A program made the position numbers and the translations under genes. Shown here piece after piece: positions 12,548 through 22,554 of a stretch of DNA of 64,000 bases. The first letter of the stretch is position 1; each line of letters begins with the position of its first letter. Below the pieces are notes generated by a model. That model did not search any database and was not told where the DNA came from. It saw only the letters and a program-made list of their open reading frames with translations. Source of the stretch: Atriophallophorus winterbourni (taxonomy: Eukaryota; Platyhelminthes; Trematoda; Plagiorchiida; Microphallidae); the NCBI GenBank assembly GCA_013407085.1, contig JACCGJ010001774.1, positions 51,592 through 115,591 on the forward strand. The letters run 5' to 3'.

Positions 12548-12738
12548 GTCCGAATTACCCCGTCCGCCCATCGGAATCGCTAATGTGCGGCTCCGGACCA
12601 ATGAGCAAAGCGACCACAAACAGAACAGATTATAAAGATTGGGGTCCACTCCATCCACCGGTAGCAATCGTTCCAGAATATAAGGCTCCGGAGGGTGAAC
12701 AAAACTTTGACAGCACATACCGTAATGATTATAATGAG
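12548..12738 (+). CDS. Internal exon of a SAXO/MAP6-like microtubule-associated protein
   Basis: The exon lies between an acceptor (TTTTCATGGCAATTACAG, ending 12547) and a consensus donor (GAG|GTGAGT at 12739). It encodes about 63 residues containing a TTNRTDYKDWGPLHPP stretch and then STYRNDYNE. The paired T-x-Y-x-x-D-Y blocks, separated by a proline-rich P-x-Y-K-A-P linker, resemble the Mn-type microtubule-stabilising repeats of SAXO (stabiliser of axonemal microtubules) and MAP6-related proteins, which bind ciliary and flagellar microtubules. The exon enters in phase 2 and leaves in phase 0. Neighbouring exons were not found; transposons on both sides suggest long introns. The family call rests on this one repeat. 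Confidence 0.55.
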
Positions 12739-14065
12739 GTGAGTCATGTCACTAGTTCCAAAGTTTTATATGAAGTTAGTGACGTTTATATAGACATTGT
12801 GCTGACACTCATCGATTAATTTCAAACATAATACCGATAAATGATTTTGTTGTGTACCAATTGAGTATTATCCACAGATTCACCTGACGTACGAGTCCTG
12901 CCGTAATATTGTTGAGCACTTACATTCTAATGCCGGTTTCGTACGATTAATAAAGTGAAAATAGTCATTGATTTGACTGACATGTATAGAAGCAACATAT
13001 TTTTTTTAAATATCGTAATGTGAATCAACTGTCCAAACACACTCAATTTTGTTACAGCGAATGGTCCCTTAAAAATACTACACATGCAACATCAGAGAAT
13101 ATCACTCCACAAGGAGATCACGTATGAAGATCTAATTGTTTCAAGATTTAAAACCAAAGGCAAATAGCTAAACGTACCATAGGACATACGTACTAAATTC
13201 CAATAAACACGTTTCAAATTACGATCTGGGCGGCTCGGGGGATGAGTAGATTAATTTCGCCAAGATAAAATTATTGCCGAAAAATGTGTATAGGCAAATA
13301 GTTTTCCCGGAATGTGCGTATCCTGGAATTATTGCGACGTTTATCAGAATACAGGTGCCAACACGGTACTCTCGAAATAAAACCATCGAACATTTTTTAA
13401 AAGTCGGTTCACACCGTGATAAAAATTTCATATGGCAGTGAGTTCTGGAAAAAAACATGACGACAGTCAAGGTGAACGTGTGAGATTCCGAGAGTACACG
13501 TTCCTTGCCGGGAGAGTGAAACCAAGTTTCAATATGTGCATATGGGGAAGACGCCTATAAATGAAGATTAGCTCGCCTTCAACTCACTAAAGTAAGAGAG
13601 TGCTCAATCCACGGTTAGACAGTCATAGGGGAGGTATACAATATTTCACTACATGGCTTGATTGCTTTATAAAAATCTTGAGTACTGCGATTTCGGTTTA
13701 CAACCATGTTGCTCATGCTCGAAAGGTACAGTATAACAGTGAATGTGTGCCGGTCGTTAAGGTGACGGATGGAAACGTCTACAAATCGATCGCTAATATA
13801 ATTGACATTTCGCGTATTATATTCTATTGCTTTCCCCATGATCATGTACCGTTTTATTAAAAACAGATGAAATTTCGAAAATGTTCTGAAAAAGACTTTC
13901 ATTCTTCTGCTCGCACATATATACTATTGTTTAGATTTCCCTATACCCAGACACAAATATTTCCCTCTGATGTAGTCCACATCAGAATTTGGCTGTGAAA
14001 GTTGTAAGAGGATGGCAAGGGTTTGCTAACCTGTAGCATTTTGGACGCGAGAATTAAGGAATATC
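12739..14065. other. Probable intron or intergenic DNA
   Basis: Following the donor at 12739 no further exon with SAXO-type repeats is visible. Open frames at 13219-13470 (minus) and 13600-13902 (both strands) show no recognisable domain. Confidence 0.4.
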
Positions 14066-14292
14066 TTATATAGGGTTCGTACAACGAACCGCGATGTTCA
14101 GACACAGAATCACAAAGTGATTCTTGGTCAAAGCACTGGCAAACAGCCAGAAACCGGTAGTGGTGTTTAAGGGATGGGGATGTGAGCAACACATTACTTT
14201 GGTCCACCATAAGCGCCTTGAGTGCTTTGACCAAGAATCACTTTGTGATTCTGTGTCTGAACTTCGTGGTTCGTTGTACGAACCCTATATAA
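14066..14292. repeat. Large inverted repeat, 72-bp arms around an 83-bp spacer
   Basis: Arms 14066-14137 and 14221-14292 are complementary with only two or three mismatches, enough for a long stable hairpin. Each arm also contains two small nested hairpins: GTTCGT-ACA-ACGAAC and GAATCAC-AAA-GTGATTC. The spacer holds the distal half of a hammerhead repeat (GCCAGAAACCGGTAGTGG at about 14148), whose core CTGANGA has been removed at the arm junction. It is therefore formed from two inverted pieces of the repeat family described at 14295. Confidence 0.85.
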
Positions 14293-14294
14293 CA

Positions 14295-14450
14295 GTTGGC
14301 ATACAAGTATAACCTTGTTTACCTTTAATCCACTGTTTCAAGGCTCACTGAACCTGATCTTACTGGCTCCACCTGACGATGGCAAACAGCCTGAAACCGG
14401 TAGTGGTGTGTAAGGGATGGGGATGTGAGCAACACTTACTAAGGAATATC
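14295..14450 (+). mobile_element. Short hammerhead-bearing repeat (retrozyme / SM-alpha-like)
   Basis: A non-coding repeat unit whose parts recur at 14140-14200, 17860-17980 (+), 27780-27910 (minus) and 33505-33640 (minus). Shared landmarks are ACTGTTTCAAG, a GGCTCACTGAACCT block, the hammerhead core, and GGGATGGGGATGTGAGCAACAC at the end. The tandem dimer at 17.8-18.1 kb suggests a unit near 230 bp. No protein is encoded, so it would be a non-autonomous element. Schistosomes carry a comparable hammerhead repeat (SM-alpha), but I cannot show common descent from sequence alone. Confidence 0.6.
14369..14406 (+). ncRNA. Hammerhead ribozyme-like motif, type I with minimal helix III
   Basis: In order: helix I 5' strand CCAC (14369-14372), core CTGACGA (14373-14379), helix II GGC-AAACA-GCC, core GAAA (14393-14396), palindromic helix III (A)CCGGT, cleavage triplet GTA ending 14402, and helix I 3' strand GTGG (14403-14406). 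Pairing works throughout except that the first helix II pair is U-U here; the sister copy at 14140 has U-A at that position. Minimal palindromic helix III is the form known for metazoan retroelement hammerheads, which often act as dimers. Confidence 0.6.
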
Positions 14451-15045
14451 TTCTCAACGATCAATATGTAGCTTATTTAGGTCTGACTGCTTAAACTAAA
14501 ACGATCTTTCACAAAAATTTAAGGCATCTAAATTAACAAGAAATTGAACAAGGGTTTGGGTTGTTCGCTGACACAGTTATAGATAAAGTACGTACTTATT
14601 CACAATTATGTAAATGAATAGTTCTTGACAAATGAATGACTCTTTAGGTCGTAACATATACGGTTAGAATAATCGGGTTTTAACCCTTTAGCGACCAACT
14701 TTTGCTGATTAAGAAAAAAATATTTTTGTAAATTTTTTACACTGAAATTATAACTATAGGGCATAATTATACATATAAATACTTAAAAGTTTAATTCCGA
14801 AGGAAAATTTATAAGAGGACCGTACGGTCCACTTGGACCTGAGACAGCTTAAACAAAAGAAGACCATACGGTCCTATTGGACTTGAGGGAAAATTTCATG
14901 CAAATTAGTGATAAATATTTCCTTTCTTTGTGTATTATTTTTTAAAATAAAACATGATTGTACAATATAAAAATCAAATTTACAACTAGAATCAAATTTA
15001 CAACTACACAGTCCTTTAACAGGTCAGTTACAGTTTCAAAACAGT

Positions 15046-16150
15046 TTAGTTTTGATGAAAAGCTTCAAAGCAGTTCCTGTTTCGCTCACAACACAGATGT
15101 ACAACGCATTTCTTGCAAAACATGTGTATTTTGCCTTTGCAACCTGGGTTTTTACACATTCCTCTGTTCTCATGAAAAGTTGGTAAGTGATTTACACCAT
15201 CATTCCTGATACTTTCATCTGGAATTGGTACTGTTGCTTTTCCTGTTTTCCTTTTCTTTGAATACTTTTGCTGCACACTCTCATCTGATTGTCTCCCTCT
15301 CCTCTTAAGAGTGTGCTTTCCACTTTTGATCAAGGAATTTGCCAGCTGCAGTTTGAAGTCACATAAGGATGTCTTATTATAGTATGCAACTCCCTTAGAT
15401 TTTTCAGCTCTTCGCAATAGTAAGTAGCTGTTCACCACTGCCATGTCAAACAAGTGAAATATTAGTCTGAAATAATATTTCTTAGTGCGGAAATTCATGC
15501 GGTAGTATGCCATGTACTGGTCATGCAGATCAGTACCCCCCATATTATTGTTGTAGCATGACACAATATTAGGAACTACTACCTGTATCCTCTCCTTTGC
15601 TTTGCGGTCAAATTTCTCTCGCTGATGTAATGGAGCAGACATCAGGAAACTAGAAGCAAGGCAAACAGACCTGTTATCATGCCATTTCACAGCAGTGATT
15701 GAAACGCCATCAATTTCAGTCATATGTTCATCAAATGAACCTCTGCCCCGCTCACGTAACTGTTTATCAGACTTAAATTTCAGCCCTCTAAGTCTTCTTT
15801 CTTGGACGGTTCCACATGCCCATATTTGCCTTGTTGTCATTCTCGATAAAATGGCTGTCAAATACGTGAACATCCTCTTCCGTATGTGATGTTCTCATAG
15901 AATGCCAATAAATACGATCAGATTTATTCCTTATGCTTGTAACTGCAGTGTCAACACAACGTTGTTCAGTAAGTATGTTCTCTTGATCCTTCACATTGTG
16001 TTCATCTTCACTTAAATTTTGCATGAGGGCTTCAAAATCAGGATATAGAACATCATCATCAGAAAAATCTGACTCTACATCACTTGTACAATCTAGTGTG
16101 GCTACTTTACTGGCGATGCTGCTGGGCTTCATCCTCGTACCTAAAAACAA
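15046..16150 (-). pseudogene. piggyBac transposase, internally deleted and frameshifted
   Basis: The N-terminal part (16150-15850) is the acidic leader typical of the family (SDVESDFSDDD, then FEALMQNLSEDE). The C-terminal part (15873-15046) contains ACGTVQERRLRG, the diagnostic YNNNMGGTDLHDQY block with the last catalytic Asp, a YYFRLIFHLFDMAVVN helix, and a cysteine-rich end (CKNPGC, then FCKKC, then CC) that binds DNA at the ends in known members. The two parts are in different frames, and about 200 residues carrying the first two catalytic aspartates are absent. A possible acceptor (TTTCTTGTTTTTAG) precedes the first ATG, hinting at a 5' exon. It cannot be active alone. Confidence 0.85.
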
Positions 16151-16619
16151 GAAACTTGTAGGTATATATTTTGCTCAATTCAAAAATCACTTGTTACGTC
16201 ACATCGCCTTACTACAGCACAATTATAAAAGAATAAATTGCTGATAATAATTGACAAATGATTATGAACAAAAGATGGAATACATTTGGGAAATATTTAA
16301 ATCCCAAAATATGTCGTGTATTCTGTGACAAAATATATATCAAGATTATAAATTAAACTATAACATTCGAATCATATCTTTTGTAGCTATATGATCTTTA
16401 TTTATTTGAGGTTTTATATTCAAATGATCATGTCATACTACTTGGCTATGCAACAATCAAAGACTCTAAATAATGTGTTTGAAATACAAATAATTCCATT
16501 GTTATGTTGTTTTGAAATAATGAATATCATTGGAAATATTAATATCTGCCTAAATATCTGGTTAGACAATTAATTTGGTGATAATAAATAGTAATATTCG
16601 GAAAACGAATCATCAAGAC

Positions 16620-16687
16620 CAACTAGACCATACAGTCCTCTTTTACTTGTGCCTTTCCCAAGACCAAGAGGACCGTATGGTCCTCTT
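16620..16687. repeat. Subterminal palindromes of the piggyBac-like element
   Basis: GACCATACAGTCC near 16624 and GGACCGTATGGTCC near 16672 match the palindromes near the left end (14819, 14863) and the right end (17018). They flank the transposase gene and are likely protein-binding sites for transposition. Confidence 0.6.
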
Positions 16688-17047
16688 TACAAAATATAAT
16701 GTAAATATCTTGATAAAAACAAAAACGTCATTCTAAAGACTTTAAGTTTCAACTCAAATACTCATCTTTCACCAATAAATTATTTAGAGTCAAATCTCAC
16801 CTGGTGTATGTGCCATTTTAGTTACAAAAATGAACTTTTAAGGAGAACAGAACAGTACGTCTATAGCTCGCAAAGACCTTCTGCATACTGATGGAATGAC
16901 GCACACTGAGAGCCAGACAGTATAAGAACGATGCTTCGACATGTCTGGACTCGTTCAAACCTCGCAGCAACCGAATATTGTTCACTGTTTAATTATTAGA
17001 ACAGTTATCCAAAAGAGGACCGTATGGTCCTTTGGGTCGCTAAAGGG

Positions 17048-17790
17048 AAAGGAGATAATTTAACCCCAGAAATCCAATACCGTCCTTATATATGGAAATA
17101 TAACTTGAAGCGACAAGCTAAACTTAACTTTTGTAAAGAGATACTTGAGATGACATTAAAGTTTGGTCTACAAAATTAGATTAGCGTTTGCTAACTTCTG
17201 CCGCTCTAAATGGGAATTCATTTGAACGAGAATGAAGGAAGTACGAGAAAAGGTTAATTAAAAGTTTAGTTTAAGCCTAGTACTTACGGAACTCGGATGT
17301 AAGACGTAAATGAAAGTCGGTGTACGCAAACATGTACAATACAAAGATGAGGAAAGCAAATTATGAGATAAATATATTGTGATGTTCAGATCTTCATCAA
17401 TTAGGACACGACAAGTTGCGCAATAATAAAATGCCAACGCGGAACATGTCTTCCAATTCTTCAAATACCACATGAGTTAAAGAAATATCTTGTGAAGCAT
17501 ATAATGAATCATTACCGATATAGTGACGTTCGTAATGGCAACAATATACGTTGTGATGGAGTAGTAGAAAAGGTTCAGATTTGGTTAGTTCGTTGTGTAG
17601 ATGGCGGAAAATTATCAGCGAGATTATTATCAATCAATGGATCACAAGATGGAAAGTTTTTTCATAATAATTGCCGAAATGCTTTCGTAGAAGATAGAAG
17701 TTGCACGAGTTCAATAAATTTGTTGAATTTAAATTCGAGTATGCTTATTTGTATGAATTTCCATCACACACACAACGCATTTTTGTTCAT
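17048..17790. other. No gene recognised
   Basis: Open frames of 60-110 codons on both strands (for example 17492-17833 +) lack recognisable domains; the stretch borders the hammerhead-related tandem repeat. Confidence 0.4.
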
Positions 17791-18115
17791 GATTTTGGGT
17801 TTCCCTCATCCACATTTGTTTGGGCACACGTGATTGAACAGGTTGGTCCTGCCAACATTATCCAACAGTGGCTTACAAGCGCAACTTTTCACCATTTTTC
17901 ACTGTTTCAAGCGGTTGCTGATTCTGATAGTACTGCTCCTACCTGATGAGTCAAAACAACACGAATCCGTTCGTGGTGTGTGTGGTGGAACTGCGTGCTG
18001 ATGGGCATTTGTGTTCATGTTTGTGGACTTTACCCCATCTATATGGGCATGGGCACATGTGATTGAACAGTTTGGCCGGGTCAAGCTTATACTACAGTGG
18101 CTTACATGCGAGACA
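17790..18115 (+). repeat. Tandem dimer of a hammerhead-related repeat, period about 230 bp
   Basis: GGGCACACGTGATTGAACAG at 17822 is repeated as GGGCACATGTGATTGAACAG at 18051, and CAGTGGCTTACAAGCG at 17866 as CAGTGGCTTACATGCG at 18095. Between them (17939-17977) is a hammerhead-like relic: CTGATGA core, short helix II opening G-U-C, then GAAT in place of GAAA. The sequence aligns with the better copy at 14340-14406. Tandem multimers are the expected product of rolling-circle or template-switch copying in hammerhead elements. Confidence 0.55.
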
Positions 18116-18604
18116 TGTATCTTTTACTTACTGACAATAAATCTGATTAAATCCACAAAAGTTTATGTTAGAAAAGCCTTTTATTTATAACAGAGGGTTG
18201 ATTTTACCACCTATGTACACGTAAAAAAATGTTGATGGTAGTTTGAGCGCGTTCCTTAATTGACGACTGTTTTCTGTTGTCATAATTTAAATCGTGTACA
18301 ACTTCCTAAGACGTTGGTTTTCAAGCTTCATAAACACAGCACTTTGTTGTTGTTCGTTTGTCTCAAATGCTCTGCATTGACGTAGTCCTGCCGTTGACAT
18401 GATAGTTATTCCGATGAACGGTTTTCATTTAACGGTGGATCGCCTTTCCGAAACCACTGGCAAGTGCAAAGTGCACGTTTAAATTGCGCCTCCGTGTTTG
18501 CAGCAAAGACTGTTCCCGGAAGGGCTTTCCCGATGTTCACTATACTGGCCGATAAGGTGCATTTCGCTTATGAAGCTTCAGATGATGACTTCTGGTTTTT
18601 GCAT

Positions 18605-18919
18605 TCATTGTGAGCGTGAAATACTTCGACAAATAGGATTTTTTTTAAATTTTATCTCTCTTATCTTAATTTCGATTTCTTCCAAAGCAATCTCCCTCTC
18701 CCATTTTATCCGCTCCCTTGATTTTCTTTTCATTTCCAATTCGTTGAGTTTTGCCTCTGATGGTTCAGCGAAACAGTGCACGAATGGTTGCAGAGATTAA
18801 GAAAAGGAACTGTGGGGAGAGTCATTAGTGGGAGTGTCATTAGGAAACGTATCAAAAAATGTATCCAGCTCATCAGAGCTGGAATTTTCTTTGAGCACTT
18901 CACCCGCTATTACTTGTAG
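18605..18919 (-). pseudogene. Relic charged coiled-coil ORF
   Basis: The minus-strand frame reads through about 105 codons with one internal TAA (near 18797). It encodes an acidic part (SSSDELDTFFDTF) followed by a strongly helical, alternating Lys/Arg-Glu part (KLNELEMKRKSRER, then WEREIALEEIEIKIREI) ending in a stop at 18605. This profile is typical of accessory DNA-binding proteins of DNA transposons (Myb/SANT-type) and of some nuclear proteins. No HTH is visible in the part present. It may be a terminal exon or a transposon remnant. Confidence 0.35.
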
Positions 18920-18932
18920 TTTGTTAGTAGGC

Positions 18933-18957
18933 ATTTATTTTATTTATTTATTTATTT
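18933..18957. repeat. (TTTA)n microsatellite
   Basis: Six near-perfect TTTA units. Confidence 0.8.
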
Positions 18958-19110
18958 TCATTAACAATTATCAGCCAGTGGTTTGTTTGAACTTCTGTCG
19001 CTTTGGACAAAATTGAAATTGAGATAAGGGATATAGAAGTTAGACAACGCTATTAGGAAGAAATGATGTGTCTTCAATCCGATGACGAATTATTTACAGA
19101 AAATAATTTT

Positions 19111-19182
19111 GCCACCAGGACTCGAACCTGCGATTTCAGGACTGCAAGGGTGATGGTTTTAACTTCTACCATTCCTTACAGA
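19111..19182 (-). pseudogene. tRNA-like fragment
   Basis: The minus strand contains a convincing T-arm (CAGG-TTCGAGT-CCTG) followed by a 3' acceptor-like GGTGGC, and a possible D-arm upstream. The 5' acceptor strand does not pair with the 3' strand and no clear anticodon stem forms. It is probably a decayed tRNA or the head of a tRNA-derived repeat, 150 bp from the real tRNA-Arg. Confidence 0.35.
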
Positions 19183-19333
19183 TATTATATACACTTATTT
19201 CTCACGTTCAATTACATTGTATCAGAAGTAAAACGAGCATGCAAATTATACACCTTGTCTAACCGGCTGATGAGACCACGAAAGAAAGAATGACGAATAA
19301 TGAAGACGGAATCTGTAAAAATAAAAAAATCAA

Positions 19334-19406
19334 CGACCCAGGCAGGACTCGAACCTGCAATCTTCTGATCCGAAGTCAGACGCCTTATCCATTAGGCCAC
19401 TGGGCC
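19334..19406 (-). tRNA. tRNA-Arg (anticodon TCG)
   Basis: The minus strand folds into a full cloverleaf of 73 nt without intron. The acceptor stem GGCCCAG pairs with CTGGGTC (one G-U), the D-arm contains GGCCTAATGGATAAGGC, the anticodon stem TCTGA/TCAGA encloses CTTCGGA, and the T-arm is GCAGG-TTCGAGT-CCTGC. Discriminator base is G and CCA is not encoded, as usual in eukaryotes. The A and B boxes for RNA polymerase III are intact. It reads CGA and, by wobble, CGG codons. Confidence 0.95.
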
Positions 19407-19409
19407 GAT

Positions 19410-19955
19410 GCCAAAGGTCGTTCACACTAAATTCTCAATATTTGTGAATTCAAGATTGCCTTTTACTTACCTGCCAATCGTAAATGGTGTAGAAGTTGGT
19501 TTCGTATAACTTAGATGACTGATCATTTCCACCGTGTGGAGCTACTTCTAAATCCGATTTAGTTGCCTACGCGCTTGCAATCTTATTGCTCCCAAGCGGT
19601 TTAAGAGATTCATGAAGTTTTGGAAAACACAATTCGATATTGCAGCTTCACATCATGGTGCATATTTGTGACAGTCTCACTAGGCGGTTTACCTTGACAT
19701 GCACCACAGACGTTTCAATCGCTTGCTGCAACTTGATTGGGTCCCGCTCCGGAGGATGTGGTGGGTAGCCGTGTCCCAGATTGATGCTCTACCTATCTAA
19801 ATTCTACAAAAATCCATGTGATGGTGCAAGCTGAAACGAATGTGACCCGCTATAAGGCCATGGAACCCAAAATTTCACGAAACCTTTACATTTATGATCT
19901 ACTGTACATGTCAACCTGAGGTTTGTGAAAGATTTTTGTTTCTTACATAGAAATA
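19410..19955. other. Spacer without recognised features
   Basis: No coding frame or repeat could be identified between tRNA-Arg and the LINE remnant. Confidence 0.4.
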
Positions 19956-19959
19956 TACT

Positions 19960-20430
19960 ATTGAACTTTTGAACTGAATACATAGCCATTGCCTGGGAAC
20001 TCAACATTGTTTATAATCGAAATCACTTCTTGAGTTAAGGCTTTATCACAGTTTGTATACAAACTGTACGGCTCGCGATTGATGTATTTTGGTATATGTA
20101 AATCCAAGTTTGCACGAAGTGTCAATTCTATGCTGAGGTAGAAAATCCCAAACAAAGCAGCGCACACAGAAAAAATCGCGCTGGCAATCAATACGGAAAT
20201 TCGGTACGCAAAGTGGTTGGGAATATCCATAAGTCACTTTCTCGAAACACTGCTTTAACGAGTAACTTAGTGTGTATCCATCGGTTGTGTAAATTTTATA
20301 ACCGACAATAATGTCGCGGAGTACCTTGCATTTGTGCAGTCTCATAAAACTAAAAGTCTCAATCGTTCTCTTGCCGAACATTAGCAAGGTTTATCAACAA
20401 CTTTGTCATCGGGTGGTAAATACTACCAAA
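19960..20430 (-). mobile_element. CR1-like LINE, 3' ORF2 remnant
   Basis: The minus frame 20387-20046 and its overlapping frame encode RLHKCKVLRDIIVGYKIY, a VTYGYSQPLCVPNFRIDC block and FLPQHRIDTSC. These line up with the C-terminal region of the copies at 22555-23097 and 7790-8180 (RRIRRNIILAYRIVY, RIDCRRHFF, LPQHMVDSTC). One frame change is present near 20200. The 5' part is missing. Confidence 0.7.
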
Positions 20431-20489
20431 TAAGGTTATATCATTCCACACTCGCGTATTCCATCCCCGAACGATATTTGACTTTCGAT

Positions 20490-21010
20490 TCGAATACGTT
20501 TGAGACCGATCGTTTGTTCATAATGCAAAGAAATTTGAGTTCAATCGGCAATCAATAAGGTTGATGGGGCAGAAATCTCCACAATCTTGCGTTCAGCACT
20601 GATGCGAACGTAAATAATTCATATACATCTTATGCTTAATAGCTAATTACATTTTTTCTTTTCCTTCTACAATTGTCTGACCTTAACCGCATTTATGATG
20701 TACTTTACGCATGTGGGCCACATAGTTAAGCGAACATGACCATGTTCACTTGCATTAGATTGATATGCATGCACACCGTAGTAGCCAAATCGATCACTGA
20801 TCATTGCCATGCCTACGTGACGCGATACCCCCTACTACTACTATACTATAGGCTGTTTCGCCGTAAGGTCAAAACAGTGGTGGTGGGTTGACTGCTACTT
20901 AGTCATGTTTCCCGTCTTGACGTAGCTTCTGTGCAAGAAGTGAGGGTTGACCTACATTATTCTCGATTATTTTCTTGACGAGAACAGTTTGAATATTTTT
21001 CTAAAGATTC
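20490..21010 (+). mobile_element. Penelope-like remnant in inverted junction form
   Basis: The left 60 bases (20497-20550) are the inverse of the sequence that follows the hammerhead in intact copies (compare 34080-34140). Immediately after, from 20560, the same family continues in + orientation: the end of the GIY-YIG ORF (GATGGGGCAGAAATCTCC), then its 3' region up to a decayed hammerhead (TTGACGTAGCTTCTG near 20917). The junction thus joins two partial copies in opposite orientation, as also seen at 56.4-57.7 kb and 58.3-62.0 kb. Confidence 0.6.
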
Positions 21011-22550
21011 CTGTTAATCTGTTAACGTGTATCTAAACATTCTGGTAGTGAACTGTGCGCTTCAATTTTCTACTGTTCCAAATTCCAAGGTCTTCTTCCC
21101 CGAAGCTTCATACCAAGCTTTCAGTTCCCATTTGGAACTGAGAAAGATTGCGACTTTTGGGTTCATAATGTAGTGGGTGGTGTAGGGAGAAACCGTGGAT
21201 AGTCGCATCAGGTCATTTCATGTCAACAAGTGACTGGTGAATATCTGGCCAATTATCACATTTCTGTTTCACAGGTCCAACGATAACCACGTCACCCCCG
21301 CGTTGAACTCAGGCACATCGATTGTGTCGCGCTTGATCCCTGAGGTCAACCCGTTCTCTCACAAATCACACAACACAAAGGGAAAACCCATTGGCCAACG
21401 GCGTTTATTACGCACAAAACAAATAGCGAAACACACGCCTATCCTATATAGGCAAATAATCAACCACAGCACTGATCCTCAAGCATGTCTGTCATTTCGA
21501 TCAGATTTGTCAGTCGATTTCGTGCCAAACGGCACACTTCAAGCCATCGCCTCGTAAGGCTCGTTTGACGGACGTTGACGAATTGCATATCGTTCGATTG
21601 CAGTTGACGTTTTTAATCTTCTAATACTTCCGAGGATGTTGTCGCTCTAACCGTTCTAATGAAATCCTTCCGAAACCCGAGATATTACGAATTTGCAGTT
21701 GTCCTCGTCGATCGTTTCGGCACTTCTTGCTCTCGTGTTGTGGTGGAGGGTCGGGTCATGCGTATCACTCGAAGACTCGTGATTATCACTTTTCGCACCT
21801 CCACAATAAGACTGCGTGAAGGCTGACACTCCGCGATGTTTCATGGGCGAAACATTCCTGTCAACGTGGAGCATCTTTATTTTTCTTGTCTTGAATGGCA
21901 TATAATTCGCAGTCGCTCAAGCTGACACGGTGTTCAAATCACTTTGTAATTTCGTACAAGCTGCAGCTAATTCGATCCACTTTTGCTATTTCAGTGTATG
22001 TTACTGACGCGATATCGGATTGTCGGGGCTTCAATCTGGATGAGGAACACCACCAACACTGGAAAGGCTACTAGTTATGACCTTGCGCTCTCTATGCCAC
22101 GTGGCGAACTGATCCAATAATCTGCGGGCTAATCGGGATGTTACGCCACTAAATGTATCCGTTTCGGAAATCGGTGGTCCGGTATTCGTATAAAGTGACC
22201 TACGCAGTGCAGGCTACACTGTTTGATCTGCTTTCGCGTATCAATATTATTACGAAAAACTTTAGTACACATACGCGACGTTAACAGCTGGCACCAATAA
22301 TGCTACAGATACAGCAGTTGTTGAATACTTCGAGAAGTCGAATGTGCTCTTTGAGTAAGATTCCCTTTTGCATTCATACAGCAATACTTAACTGTCGCTT
22401 TTGTAGCACTAAATGAGGTCTGATAGCGACGTGATTGCGCAATTCAGCGCCCAGGTGTTTCTGAAGCGCAACTGAGTGATACATTTTGCCTTTATGTAAC
22501 TTGGCATTCACCTAATGATGCTAAACCATGGGGACAAATTGACATAAGTC
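21011..22550. other. No gene confidently recognised
   Basis: A + strand frame of 106 codons (21237-21557) and a minus frame of 81 codons (21901-21656, Ser/His-rich) are open but show no domain, splice context or similarity I can name. Confidence 0.35.
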
Positions 22551-22554
22551 AAAG

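Larger units (their letters stand above)
14684..17047 (-). mobile_element. piggyBac-like transposon with 13-bp TIRs
   Basis: The ends CCCTTTAGCGACC (14684-14696) and its perfect inverse (17035-17047) bound 2,364 bp. The left end is preceded by TTAA (14680-14683), the piggyBac target; the right flank is AAAG, so the right target copy has mutated or the flank was rearranged. Five subterminal copies of a 14-bp palindrome, GGACCNTANGGTCC, lie near both ends (about 14819, 14863, 16624, 16672 and 17018). The internal gene is a transposase missing its middle, so this is a non-autonomous derivative. Confidence 0.85.

Noticed and set aside
12880..12960. CTGACG-containing stretch resembling a hammerhead core
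   Set aside because: CACCTGACGTACGAGTCC lacks the GAAA half and any pairing arms.
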